Origin: Streptomyces sp. YIM 121038
GTDB lineage: Bacteria > Actinomycetota > Actinomycetes > Streptomycetales > Streptomycetaceae
Assembly: GCF_006088715.1 (NCBI RefSeq)
Contig: NZ_CP030771.1
Span: 682,001-746,000 of the forward strand
DNA length: 64,000 nt
Direction: 5' to 3'
Position numbers and translations under genes: made by a program. Shown one piece after another: positions 34,202 through 41,505 of the stretch. The notes beneath the pieces were generated by a model. That model ran no database searches and was not told where the DNA came from. It saw nothing but the letters and a program-made list of their open reading frames with translations. Numbering within the stretch: the stretch's first letter is position 1; the number at the start of each line of letters is the position of its first letter.

Positions 34202-34708
34202 ATGGGCGAGAGTACGGCCCCCGTGCCAGCGCCGAGAAGCAGCGCTCAGACGCAGGGGGAGAACCGGTTGATCGCTGACTGGCTGGCCCAGGCTCACCCG
34301 CTGCCGAGCAAGGCCCGGCGGGAGTGGACGGACGCCTACGTTGCGATGATTCCGCTCGGGCGACGCTTCGACGCCGTGCGCGTACCTGCTCGGCGGGTGC
34401 ACGCCGCGGTCGCCAGCGAGGAGCCCGCCACCGTGGCCGCGGCCCTGCGGGACTGGCTACGCGGCCCAGTGATCCGGGACCTGCGGAGCCCTCTGGGCGC
34501 GTACTACTTCCTGGTGACCCCGGGTGCGGAATGGGACGGCCCGGAGGCCCGCCTGAGCACCGGCACGTACCTCGGCGTCCCCCGCGTGGGGCACATCGCC
34601 TACCTCATGAGCTGGGTGGTGCCGCCGGAGCACCCCGGGAACCTGTGCGACGTCACGGCCCTGCGCACGCTGCTCGCCACCGCCGATCCACTGCGGACGG
34701 TGGGCTGA
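34202..34708 (+). CDS. hypothetical protein, conserved type in Streptomyces regulatory islands
   Basis: 168 residues. After a disordered start, residues 25-160 hold ENRLIADWLAQAHPLPSKAR, WTDAYVAMIPLGRRFDAVRVP, LGAYYFLVTPGAEW and YLGVPRVGHI, a pattern I associate with proteins divergent from DUF6879/XRE units. It may be a remote relative of primase-polymerase N-terminal domains, but the metal-binding residues cannot be pointed out, so no function is claimed. The ATG at 34202 has GAGGAG upstream. Its stop overlaps the next start (TGATG). Confidence 0.65.
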   Translation: MGESTAPVPAPRSSAQTQGENRLIADWLAQAHPLPSKARREWTDAYVAMIPLGRRFDAVRVPARRVHAAVASEEPATVAAALRDWLRGPVIRDLRSPLGAYYFLVTPGAEWDGPEARLSTGTYLGVPRVGHIAYLMSWVVPPEHPGNLCDVTALRTLLATADPLRTVG

Positions 34709-34917
34709 TGATGACCGACCTCGACGACTACGAGGACCGCCAGGAGCCGTTGGGCCCGTACGAGGCCTACCGCAACCACCTCGACACCTGCCCCCACCGG
34801 CACTTCGGCATCCTCGCCGACTGCTCCGAAGGCGTCCGCCTGCACGCCGCCTGGATCGAGGGCGACCGCACGGCCACCACGCCCGCGGGCCCGGCCGGAG
34901 GAGGCCGGGATGCCTGA
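34708..34917 (+). CDS. small hypothetical protein
   Basis: 69 residues, acidic (DLDDYEDRQEPLGPYEAYRNH), with CPHRHFGILADC in the middle, so Cys and His residues could bind one metal. The C-terminal 15 residues are Ala/Gly-rich. It starts in the TGATG overlap with the previous gene and overlaps the next gene by eight bases, so the three are one operon. No family recognised. Confidence 0.6.
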   Translation: MMTDLDDYEDRQEPLGPYEAYRNHLDTCPHRHFGILADCSEGVRLHAAWIEGDRTATTPAGPAGGGRDA

Positions 34918-35377
34918 CCCCAAGCCGGTCGTGCTGCTCGCCGCCCTGCCCAAGATCGACACAATCGACCCGGCACAGCTGTCCGGTTCCGCCTGCGTCT
35001 GGTGCGAGCACACATTCCGCCCTGGCGAGGGCATCGACCTCGGCAGCCCCGGCCCCTTCCGGCCGCACGGCTGCTTGCCCTGCTGCGAGACCAGGACGAA
35101 CTCCCTGTCGACCTACCTCGCCTGGTACGACCACACCGTCACGTGCCGCCGGTGCCCGTTCGGCCCGTGCGACGAAGGCCGGGCCCTCGGCGCGGCGCAT
35201 CTGGCCGTGCGGGAACGGGCAGGCCACCCGGCGATACGCTGCGCGGCCTGCTGGAGCTCCCTCGCGCCCGGCGAGCCAGTGCGCCCGCACTTCTGGCGAG
35301 AAGAGCCCTGGCCGATGTTCGGCTACCTCCACGCGCGTACCTGCCCGGCCTCCGCGAGCCGCCCGACGGCACCGTAG
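34910..35377 (+). CDS. cysteine-rich, probably zinc-binding hypothetical protein
   Basis: 155 residues with three Cys clusters: ACVWCEHTF (about 29-32), GCLPCCETR (about 55-60), CRRCPFGPCDEG (about 79-87) and CAACWSSLAPGEPV (about 112-115). The spacing CxxC...CxxC repeated twice suggests two zinc ribbons, each followed by a PGE turn. It may bind nucleic acid or protein. It is last of a three-gene operon that runs to a strong terminator at 35459. Confidence 0.65.
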   Translation: MPDPKPVVLLAALPKIDTIDPAQLSGSACVWCEHTFRPGEGIDLGSPGPFRPHGCLPCCETRTNSLSTYLAWYDHTVTCRRCPFGPCDEGRALGAAHLAVRERAGHPAIRCAACWSSLAPGEPVRPHFWREEPWPMFGYLHARTCPASASRPTAP

Positions 35378-35458
35378 CTGCGGGAGCGGCGTGATGTCCG
35401 GCCGCCGTCCCCACTCCGCGCTCGGCCCTCCGACCGGGCGGTTTACTCTGTGCCCAGA

Positions 35459-35489
35459 CGCCCCCTGCCGGGTGATCCGGCAGGGGGCG
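35459..35489 (+). terminator. terminator of the three-gene operon
   Basis: Perfect 13-bp stem CGCCCCCTGCCGG / CCGGCAGGGGGCG with a five-base loop (35472-35476), 82 bp after the stop. Confidence 0.8.
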
Positions 35490-35636
35490 CCCTTCCGGCC
35501 AGCGCGCCTCCCGAGCTTGCTGACCGGGCCTGTCTTGGGGTTGTCCGTCAGGCCGTCGGAATCGTCACGTCCGGCCTCCCCACCAGGCAATCTACCCAGC
35601 ACAGGGGTCGTTCTACATCCCCAACACAGTGCGGGT

Positions 35637-36611
35637 TCAGGGTAGTTCGCGCTCGGGCGTACGCCCCCACCAGACCATCACCTGGTACATGGACTTCATC
35701 CCGAGCGCCTCGCGCAGCTCGGCCAGGACCTTGTGTACCGCCCGCTCCGAGAGCGGCGGAGTGAGACGGTGCCCGGCCTGTGCCTGCGAGTAGCTGGCCT
35801 CCAGCTCGCGCAGGATCCGCCGCTGAAGGTCCGTGCTCGTGACCTCACCGGCCGCCGGATCGAGGTCCTGCCAGCGCGTGGCCTGCCACCAGAACATGTC
35901 GTACACCGACCTGGCCCAGGCGACGACCGCACGGTCTGTGACGTGCCAGCCTGCGTCCGGCTCGCTGTGCTCCTCGCTCAGGACGTTGTCGATGAACAGG
36001 TGCGTGCTGTCGATGATCACCATGCGGGGCACGCGGGCCGCGGTGACGCGGGCCTCGCCGCCAGCCTCCAGGAGCCGGGCGACGTAGCTCGCCGTGTCCT
36101 CGTCGGCCAGGGCTGCCGAGTTGTACAGGGCCCGATGGGTCAGGCCCTGGCTCAGCGCCTTTCGGCCGCGCTGGCGGCCGAGCTTGCGGACGGTGGGGTC
36201 GCGCTTCTCCGGCGGGGCAGGCTGCGACGTGCACAGCTCGCTGCGGGCGGCCGCCAGGGCGGTGCCTATGCGTCCGTTCATCTCCTCGCCGGTCGGCAGG
36301 AACTCGCTGCCAGGGCCGCTGTACATCCGGTGGGGCTCGAAGTGCCCGGCGAGGAACTCCAGGGCCGGGAGGCGGTGGAGGCGGCGCACGGTGCGGTCCA
36401 GCAGCTCGTGCTCGGCGCTGATGAGCCGGCGGGCGACGGCCCGCGGGTCGCACGCGATGAAGCCTACGGGGAGGTGGGGGGCGTGCTCCACGAGGCCGAG
36501 GTTCAGCAGCCGGTGGGGTTCCCATCCCTCAGGGGGGAGCGCTTCCGGCGGAGATTTCGGCATAGGCGGTGAGGTCCAGCTGGGACAGGCCCAGTTGGGC
36601 GAGTGCGTCAT
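35637..36611 (-). CDS. LuxR/TrmB-like transcriptional regulator with degenerate PLD-like sensor domain
   Basis: 324 residues. The middle (about 90-215) resembles the phospholipase-D-like sensor part of TrmB-type regulators in Streptomyces: RKALSQGLTHRALYNSAAL, YVARLLEAGGEARVTAARVPRMVIIDSTHLFIDN. The C-terminus (about 255-318) is a helix-turn-helix of LuxR character (TPPLSERAVHKVLAELREALGMKSMYQVMVWWG). The first 40 residues are Pro-rich and the true start may be an internal ATG (MPKSPPEAL). No phosphoacceptor domain is present, so it probably responds to a bound ligand. It stands alone between two terminators. Confidence 0.7.
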   Translation of the reverse strand: MTHSPNWACPSWTSPPMPKSPPEALPPEGWEPHRLLNLGLVEHAPHLPVGFIACDPRAVARRLISAEHELLDRTVRRLHRLPALEFLAGHFEPHRMYSGPGSEFLPTGEEMNGRIGTALAAARSELCTSQPAPPEKRDPTVRKLGRQRGRKALSQGLTHRALYNSAALADEDTASYVARLLEAGGEARVTAARVPRMVIIDSTHLFIDNVLSEEHSEPDAGWHVTDRAVVAWARSVYDMFWWQATRWQDLDPAAGEVTSTDLQRRILRELEASYSQAQAGHRLTPPLSERAVHKVLAELREALGMKSMYQVMVWWGRTPERELP

Positions 36612-36783
36612 CTCTGGCGGCGTCGTCCAATCTTCCCCCCCCTGTTAACCCTGTGAAGTTCCCGCATGTGCAGGTTTTCCCCTGCCGTGCCCTCTTGGGC
36701 GGGCGCGCCAGGATCGTGTCAGCCTGCGGTGGTGACGGGGGCTACGGAACGTTTCTCCCGGGATGGCATCCCGGAGGTGGCAC

Positions 36784-36978
36784 ATGTCCAGAGTCCGCGT
36801 GCTCTTCGCGTCCGCACTGCTGGTCGGCGCGGCGTCCGTAGGGTTCAGCGCGTCGGCGAGCGCTGGTCCGGCCTCGGACGAAGACACACCGGTCTGCTGC
36901 CGGTCGGCAGACGCGGGCTCCGGCCAGGAGCAGCCCGTCACGCCACCGGTTCCAAAGGGCGACCCCGGTTGGGGATGA
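36784..36978 (+). CDS. small secreted peptide with vicinal cysteines
   Basis: 64 residues. Signal peptide SRVRVLFASALLVGAASVGFS with likely cleavage after ASA leaves a mature peptide of about 37 residues containing PVCCRSADAG and a Pro/Gly-rich end. The ATG at 36784 has GGAGG six bases upstream, which decides it over the ATG at 36763. No family recognised; a processed or disulfide-stabilised extracellular peptide is possible. A terminator follows at 37086. Confidence 0.55.
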   Translation: MSRVRVLFASALLVGAASVGFSASASAGPASDEDTPVCCRSADAGSGQEQPVTPPVPKGDPGWG

Positions 36979-37085
36979 CCTAGACCCCGGTCGGGTGCTC
37001 GGCAGAGTACCGGTGGGCTGGTTGGGTGCTCAGGAGGCCCCAGCCGGTCCGGTCGATACTCGGGAGAGCTCCAGCCGGATTGCCA

Positions 37086-37120
37086 GCGGCCCCCTGCCGA
37101 TCAAAGCGGCAGGGGGCCGC
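37086..37120. terminator. bidirectional terminator, 14-bp stem
   Basis: GCGGCCCCCTGCCG (37086-37099), seven-base loop, exact reverse complement (37107-37120). It lies between the converging small secreted peptide gene and the membrane-protein gene ending at 37198. Confidence 0.8.
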
Positions 37121-37197
37121 AGTGATTGCCGAGTAGCTCTCGACGGGAACGAGGGGGAAGCCAGGAAGTCGCACACAGGCTCCGCGCATCAACTCCG

Positions 37198-37722
37198 TCA
37201 AGGTGGCGGCGAAGGCGGAGCCGAGGCTGCCGCCGCATCCTGAGACGCCCTCGTGACCCCCTTCATGTCGCCTCTGTCGCTGCGCTGCAAGACGAACACC
37301 TTCACCAGGGCGAGGAGGCTTGGCCCACAGAGCGCTGCGGCGAGCCAAGGTTGCTCGGGAGCGATCATCACTCCGCCCGCCAGCATGGACAGGGAGAGGA
37401 GGACCCCGGAGATGAGGCCGCTCATGCGATAGGTGTGGTTGCGGCGCCGTTCGGCCTCAGCTTGCCGGGCAGCGTGCCGCCGTTCGGCCTCAGCTTGCCG
37501 GGCAGCGTGCTGCCGCTCGGCTTCCGCGCGCTGGTTATCGAGCTGGCGCAACTGGACCTGATGCTCCCTCTTCAGCTGCGGCTCCAGAGCCTTGAACGCA
37601 ACCTCTAGCTTCTCGGGCCCGCCCAGGGCGGCACCCCACTTCATTGCGACCTCCAGACCCGCCGCTACCAATGGGTCGGTCGGTGGCTGAGGAACAGGTG
37701 CGTCCTGATCACGCGCACTCAC
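37198..37722 (-). CDS. membrane protein with coiled coil (DUF2335-like plan)
   Basis: 174 residues. Residues 35-98 form a long charged coiled coil (LKREHQVQLRQLDNQRAEAER) containing an 11-residue unit AEAERRHAARQ repeated about 2.5 times, coded by an exact 33-bp DNA repeat. Two membrane spans follow (SGLISGVLLSLSMLAGGVMI and PWLAAALCGPSLLALVKVFVL), then a polar tail. The plan is like DUF2335 proteins, but the match is by eye only. Its start overlaps the stop of the gene at 37719 (ATGA), so the two should be made together. Confidence 0.65.
   Translation of the reverse strand: MSARDQDAPVPQPPTDPLVAAGLEVAMKWGAALGGPEKLEVAFKALEPQLKREHQVQLRQLDNQRAEAERQHAARQAEAERRHAARQAEAERRRNHTYRMSGLISGVLLSLSMLAGGVMIAPEQPWLAAALCGPSLLALVKVFVLQRSDRGDMKGVTRASQDAAAASAPPSPPP
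37446..37510 (-). repeat. in-frame 33-bp tandem repeat inside coiled coil
   Basis: Two 32-base identical blocks 33 bp apart (37446-37477 and 37479-37510; core TCGGCCTCAGCTTGCCGGGC), with a third, diverged copy after. The period keeps the frame and adds 11 residues per unit, three heptad-like turns of the coiled coil. Confidence 0.8.
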
Positions 37723-38462
37723 CCGGCGGCACCCCCATCCCCTGCGCCCGCAGGGGCAAAGTCATGGCTCGTGGGCTCAGGTGGCGGACCCAGCTTCACG
37801 AACAGCCGCGCAAGGGTGTGCTCCAGGGTGTCTCCTACCGGAGCTACGTCTTCGGCTGCTGGGGCTTTCGTATTTGCGGCTAGCCCCGCCACCGCAGGGT
37901 GCGCTATCTGCGTCACCGCAGCACCGCGCGACTCAAGGGCTTCGGCTTGAGCGGCAATATGAGCCAGTTTCGCCTTTAAATCCTCAGACTGAGCCAAGGC
38001 CGCGAAGGACTCCCTCAAATCCTCAGCCCGCAGAAGAGGTCTACTCAACTGCCCCAGACGGGTGGCGAACCGCCGTCGATCGCGTGCGGGCAGCTCATCC
38101 AGGGCCGCCAAGGCTTCCGCTGCCCAGGCGCTCACCCATGCCTCTTGAAGGCCTGTGACTTCAAGCTCGCTGCCAAGCGAAGACCCCAAGATCTCAGTCC
38201 AAATCTCAGACCAGCTTGAGTCTGGACCCCGATCCAGCATGCGCAACAGTTCCCATGCACCCAGCTTGGCAATCTCGTCGCCGCTTCGTACGACCAAGAC
38301 GATGTATTCGGCGAGACTTCTGGCCAGGCGCTGTCCTCTTACACCACCCGACATCCGAGGCCCCCCGTCGGTGGTTGGAGACTTCAACCCTAGCGCGACC
38401 GCTGCGGTCCAGACGGGGATCGTGACGATGATGGCTAGGTTCTGGACTACCAAGATCAACAA
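37719..38462 (-). CDS. hypothetical protein with N-terminal hydrophobic segment
   Basis: 247 residues. The start (MLILVVQNLAIIVTIPVWTA) could be a membrane span or uncleaved signal. The rest is mainly alpha-helical and charged (SLAEYIVLVVRSGDEIAKLGAWELLRML, LAALDELPARDRRRFATRLGQL), with an Ala-rich end. Codon use is less GC-biased than in the core genes, so it may be acquired. A later start, after the hydrophobic part, is possible. It is first in a two-gene unit with the coiled-coil membrane protein. No family recognised. Confidence 0.55.
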   Translation of the reverse strand: MLILVVQNLAIIVTIPVWTAAVALGLKSPTTDGGPRMSGGVRGQRLARSLAEYIVLVVRSGDEIAKLGAWELLRMLDRGPDSSWSEIWTEILGSSLGSELEVTGLQEAWVSAWAAEALAALDELPARDRRRFATRLGQLSRPLLRAEDLRESFAALAQSEDLKAKLAHIAAQAEALESRGAAVTQIAHPAVAGLAANTKAPAAEDVAPVGDTLEHTLARLFVKLGPPPEPTSHDFAPAGAGDGGAAG

Positions 38463-38466
38463 ATGT

Positions 38467-38503
38467 AGACGCCCGGTAGATCCTGAGGATCTACCGGGCG
38501 TCT
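38467..38503. terminator. 17-bp perfect stem, terminator beside tRNA fragment
   Basis: AGACGCCCGGTAGATCC (38467-38483), three-base loop TGA, exact reverse complement (38487-38503). It lies directly downstream of the tRNA fragment on the minus strand and may be the tRNA gene's own terminator, carried with it. Confidence 0.8.
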
Positions 38504-38523
38504 CACCTGGCCGTGGGCCACTG

Positions 38524-38568
38524 TGGGGCTAACAGGATTTGAACCTGTGGCCTCATCCTTATCAGGGA
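38524..38568 (-). tRNA. 3' fragment of a tRNA-Ile(GAU) gene, probable attachment-site core
   Basis: On the minus strand the sequence reads from the anticodon arm (TCCCTGATAAGGATGAGG) through a T arm (ACAGG TTCAAAT CCTGT) to the acceptor strand TAGCCCCA. The anticodon loop CTGATAA identifies tRNA-Ile(GAU). The expected 5' half (D arm and GGGGCTA) is absent; identity stops inside the anticodon stem. Such 45-bp 3' fragments are the usual scar of integration of an element into a tRNA gene. It is not a working tRNA. Confidence 0.75.
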
Positions 38569-38601
38569 CCGTCTCGGAGCCGTCGCGGGGATCTCGGCGG
38601 A

Positions 38602-39039
38602 TCAGAACGTCCGGACGGTGTTCCAATCCGCCTGGCTGGTGGGTGTGGACAGGTCCGTCGCGACCCCGCTGAGACGGCGGTCGGGCCCGAGGGAGCCGAT
38701 GTAGCGGCCCTTGGAGCCGTCGGTCCAGGGGATGACGAAGTAGAGGTAGTTCCCGTCCACGAAGCCCTGCTCGATGGGGCCCGTCGCGGTGCCCACGGCC
38801 TTCGCGGCGGTGCCGGTGAGGTTCCCCTGGGCGTCCTGGGTGACGTTGAGCGTGGCGTGGATCTCGTTGCTCTGGTAAATGCCCCATGTTCCGGTGACGT
38901 TGAAGCCGGGGGCCTTCACCAGGGGCGCGGCGGCGGCCGAGCCGGAGCCCGGAGGGGCGGCGCCCGCGGTGGGAGCCAGGACGATGCCGCCGAGGCCGAC
39001 AGCGAGGGTGAGGGCGAGGGCGGTGAACCTCTTGCGCAT
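38602..39039 (-). CDS. secreted hypothetical protein
   Basis: 145 residues with a classical signal peptide (RKRFTALALTLAVGLGGIVLA, cleavage near AGAAP). The mature part is beta-rich with FNVTGTWGIYQSNEIHATLNV, GNLTGTAA and GNYLYFVIPWTDGSKGRYIG, which reads like a small lipocalin-like or avidin-like barrel; this is impression only. The ATG at 39039 has GAAGGGCTTCCGC upstream. It lies only 33 bp from the tRNA fragment, at the presumed element boundary. Confidence 0.65.
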   Translation of the reverse strand: MRKRFTALALTLAVGLGGIVLAPTAGAAPPGSGSAAAAPLVKAPGFNVTGTWGIYQSNEIHATLNVTQDAQGNLTGTAAKAVGTATGPIEQGFVDGNYLYFVIPWTDGSKGRYIGSLGPDRRLSGVATDLSTPTSQADWNTVRTF

Positions 39040-39167
39040 GCGGAAGCCCTTCGGGTGTAGGGGGTCGGTCCGGCATGACTGCGCTCCGGCACTCCGAGCA
39101 TGATGGGCCCGGCACCCCCGCACCAGAGGTCACCCACTCGGGTGATATCGGCCTGCCCTCCGGCAAA

Positions 39168-39598
39168 TCACGCCCGAGCCCGCCGGGTGAGGCCCGCCAG
39201 GAGCAGGTCGGCGACCGCGTCGGCGTGCTCGATGACGGCCTGGGGGGGGGCGAGGGGGCCACCGGGGCCGATGCGGCGGGCCAGGCCGAGCAGGCTGAAC
39301 GGGGCGCTCGCGCCGTGCGCGAGGAGGAAGTGCAGGGTGCGCGCGGGCACCTGAGCGGTCCGACCCTCGTCGATCAGCTGGCCAGCCGCAGCACCTCGGG
39401 GTGGTCGGCGTGGACGAGGACGAAGCGGCGGATGATGCTGCGGTTCTGCTCCAGCGGCCCGCCACTGGTGTCCTTCAGCTCCGGCGTCAGCTGCGCGGCG
39501 ATACGGGCGAAGGCCCAGTCGACGGTGACGAGATCCACCACCTGCTCGCCACTGCCTCCGGCGAACAGGTGCGCGCGATGGGGCGCGAGCGGGGGCAC
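39168..39598 (-). pseudogene. decayed TetR-family regulator, C-terminal domain only
   Basis: Two frames together give a typical TetR C-terminal ligand domain. The first (39374-39598) carries LVTVDWAFARIAAQLTPELK and IIRRFVLVHADHPEVLRLAS, then stops. The second frame continues with QLIDEGRTAQVPARTLHFLL, HGASAPFSLLGLARRIGP and HADAVADLLLAGL. The DNA-binding N-terminus is missing, and a run of nine G residues (39242-39250) lies in the second part. It is therefore truncated and frameshifted. Confidence 0.7.
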
Positions 39599-39619
39599 GG
39601 CGGACGTCGGCCACCGCGA

Positions 39620-39654
39620 GGCGGTCTGCCCGGGTGGCTCCCGGGCAGACCGCC
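39620..39654. terminator. terminator downstream of GNAT gene, 15-bp stem
   Basis: GGCGGTCTGCCCGGG, loop TGGCT, exact reverse complement CCCGGGCAGACCGCC, 24 bp after the stop of the minus-strand acetyltransferase gene. Confidence 0.85.
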
Positions 39655-39677
39655 AGTGGTGTGCGTCAGACGGCGCG

Positions 39678-40193
39678 TCAGATACCGAAGGGCGCGGCGT
39701 AGCGGACGGTGCCGCTCGGCAGCGGGTGGTCGGCGTCGAGGGTGAGCGCCATCAGAGCCTCGTCCGGTACCTCGACGCTCAGCCCGATACCGTAGGTGGA
39801 CGCGCGGGTGAAGCCGAACCGCGGGTAGTACGGCGGGTGTCCGAGGACGACGACGAAGTGCTCGCCCATGTCCTCGGCGGCCTTGAGCGCGGCGCGGATA
39901 CCGGCCGAGCCGGCGCCGGTGTTCTGGTACTCGGGCCGCACGGCGACGGGAGCCAGGCACAGGGCCGGGGTGTCGCCGATGTGACAGCGGGTCAGCAGCG
40001 CGTGCCCGATGAGCTGGCCGTCGTCGTCGGTGGTGACGACGGACAGGCCCTCGATCCAGGACGGGTCGGTGCGCAGGGCGTCGACGAGGTCGGCCTCCAA
40101 CGGGGTGTCGAAGGCGGCGAGGTTGATGGCCCGGACGACGGGGATGTCGGCGTTGGTCTCGGCTCGGGTGAGCCACTGACGACGGGTGCTCAT
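39678..40193 (-). CDS. GNAT family N-acetyltransferase (YhbS type)
   Basis: 171 residues. The acetyl-CoA-binding region is seen as LAPVAVRPEYQNTGAGSAGIRAAL (about 82-105), followed by VVVLGHPPYYPRFGF, the signature of the YhbS-like branch. The early part has LVDALRTDPSWIEGLSVVTTDDDGQLIGHALL. The substrate is unknown. Within the motif the usual Q/RxxGxG/A reads QNTGAG. A long dyad lies just upstream, in the space before rsgA. Confidence 0.85.
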   Translation of the reverse strand: MSTRRQWLTRAETNADIPVVRAINLAAFDTPLEADLVDALRTDPSWIEGLSVVTTDDDGQLIGHALLTRCHIGDTPALCLAPVAVRPEYQNTGAGSAGIRAALKAAEDMGEHFVVVLGHPPYYPRFGFTRASTYGIGLSVEVPDEALMALTLDADHPLPSGTVRYAAPFGI

Positions 40194-40241
40194 GATGGGA
40201 TCACGTTCCGTTTCACGGTGAGTTCTTGTTGTTGATCAAGG

Positions 40242-40298
40242 GCTTTCCGTACGGCGATGACGCACGGCGATGACGTACGGCGTCGACGTACGGAAAGC
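40242..40298. promoter_or_regulatory. 12-bp inverted repeat with internal direct repeats
   Basis: GCTTTCCGTACG (40242-40253) and CGTACGGAAAGC (40287-40298) are exact reverse complements. The 33-base loop contains near-tandem ACGGCGATGACG units. It is between the rsgA stop (40357) and the GNAT start (40193), so it may end rsgA transcription or control the acetyltransferase. Confidence 0.5.
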
Positions 40299-40356
40299 GG
40301 GTCGGAGAGGGGGTGGGTGGCGGGCGGCCCCCTGGCTCGGGGCGCCGGTGGCACGG

Positions 40357-41505
40357 CTACTGCTGCTGGTCGAAGAAGCGCCGGGTGGCCCGCTGATGAC
40401 GGGTGATCGACTTGTGGAATTCCGATCGCTTGCCGGTGGGCCGCGCCGATGCACGGGCGGCGGCCCAGGCGCTCTCGCGCTGCAACTTGCGGTATCCGGC
40501 CAGGCGGCGCTCGCTCAACTGCCCGTCGGCGATGGCTTCCTGTACGGCGCATCCGGGCTCGGCGGCATGGGTGCAGTCGCGGAAGGCGCAGCCCCGCGCG
40601 TACTCGTGGATCTCGGTGAACACCTGCTCCACGCCCTCGGCTGCGCCCTGGAGGCCGATGACGCGCAGGCCGGGGGTGTCGATCAGGACGCCTCCGCCGG
40701 GCAGGACCAGCAGCTCGCGGTGGACGGTGGTGTGCCGACCCTTGCCGTCCGCCGCCCGCACCGACCCGGTGTCCATGCGCTCCTGGCCCGACAGGGCATT
40801 GGCCAGAGTGGACTTGCCCGCGCCGGAGGGGCCGAGCAGGACGGTCGTACCGGTGACGGTGGCGGCCAGGACGTCCAGGCCCTCGCCCGTCGTGGAGCTG
40901 GTGGCGACGATGTCGACGCCCGGCGCCAGGGCGGTGACCTCGGCGTGCGCGGCGGCGCTGTCCTCGGCCAGGTCCAGCTTGGTCAGGGCGATGACGGGGC
41001 GCGCGCCGCTGTCCCGGGCGAGCGCGAGCAGGCGCTCGATCCGCCCGGCCCTGAGCGTGTCGGCCAGGGAGACGGCGACCACGACGGTGTCGACGTTCGC
41101 GGCCAGCACCTGCCCGCGGGACGTGCGGTCGGCGCCCGCCCGGGTGATGGCGCCGCGCCGGGGCAACAGCGCCACCAGCTCGGGCTCCGGCCCCGGACGC
41201 AGGGCCGCCCAGTCGCCGGTGCACACGGCCCGCGCCGGATCGCTGCGGCCCGAGCCGCGGCTCGCGGCCCGTAGGGGGCCGACAGCGGTCAGGACGTCAC
41301 AACGGCCACGGTCCACACGTACCACACGGGCCGGTACGAGACCGGCCGCGGCGTACTCGGTGAACAACGCGTCGAACGAGGCGTCCCAGCCCAGCGCGGA
41401 CAGCACCGACGGCGAGGAAGCAGCCGAGGAGGACGCAGACGAGGAGGACGCGGGCGGGAATGAGAACGACGGCGACGAAAAAGAAGATGAACTCAGGGAA
41501 TGCAC
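40357..41505 (-). CDS. rsgA: ribosome small subunit-dependent GTPase A
   Basis: 382 residues. An OB-fold (about 50-115) precedes a circularly permuted GTPase: G4 ALTKLDLAED, G5-like ATSSTTGEG, G1 GPSGAGKSTLANAL, G2 region KGRHTTVHRELL, G3 DTPGLRVIGL. The C-terminal zinc cluster is CAFRDCTHAAEPGCAV. RsgA helps mature the 30S subunit. The first 33 residues are nearly all Ser, Pro and Ala and are not usual; the GTG at 41505 has AAGGG upstream, but a second GTG at 41406 would give the normal N-terminus. Lone gene. Confidence 0.9.
   Translation of the reverse strand: MHSLSSSSFSSPSFSFPPASSSSASSSAASSPSVLSALGWDASFDALFTEYAAAGLVPARVVRVDRGRCDVLTAVGPLRAASRGSGRSDPARAVCTGDWAALRPGPEPELVALLPRRGAITRAGADRTSRGQVLAANVDTVVVAVSLADTLRAGRIERLLALARDSGARPVIALTKLDLAEDSAAAHAEVTALAPGVDIVATSSTTGEGLDVLAATVTGTTVLLGPSGAGKSTLANALSGQERMDTGSVRAADGKGRHTTVHRELLVLPGGGVLIDTPGLRVIGLQGAAEGVEQVFTEIHEYARGCAFRDCTHAAEPGCAVQEAIADGQLSERRLAGYRKLQRESAWAAARASARPTGKRSEFHKSITRHQRATRRFFDQQQ

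Noticed and set aside
28970..36611. Full prophage or contractile injection system
   Set aside because: Only lysis genes and regulators are present; no sheath, tube, baseplate, capsid, terminase or integrase gene was found.
36980..37348. 122-codon minus-strand frame overlapping a terminator
   Set aside because: It runs through a perfect hairpin terminator and overlaps the coiled-coil gene in another frame; composition is not protein-like.
37446..37510. 33-bp repeat considered as CRISPR or iteron
   Set aside because: It is in frame inside a coiled-coil gene and has no unique spacers.
38500..38600. A complete tRNA-Ile gene
   Set aside because: The D arm and 5' acceptor strand are missing; homology stops within the anticodon stem.
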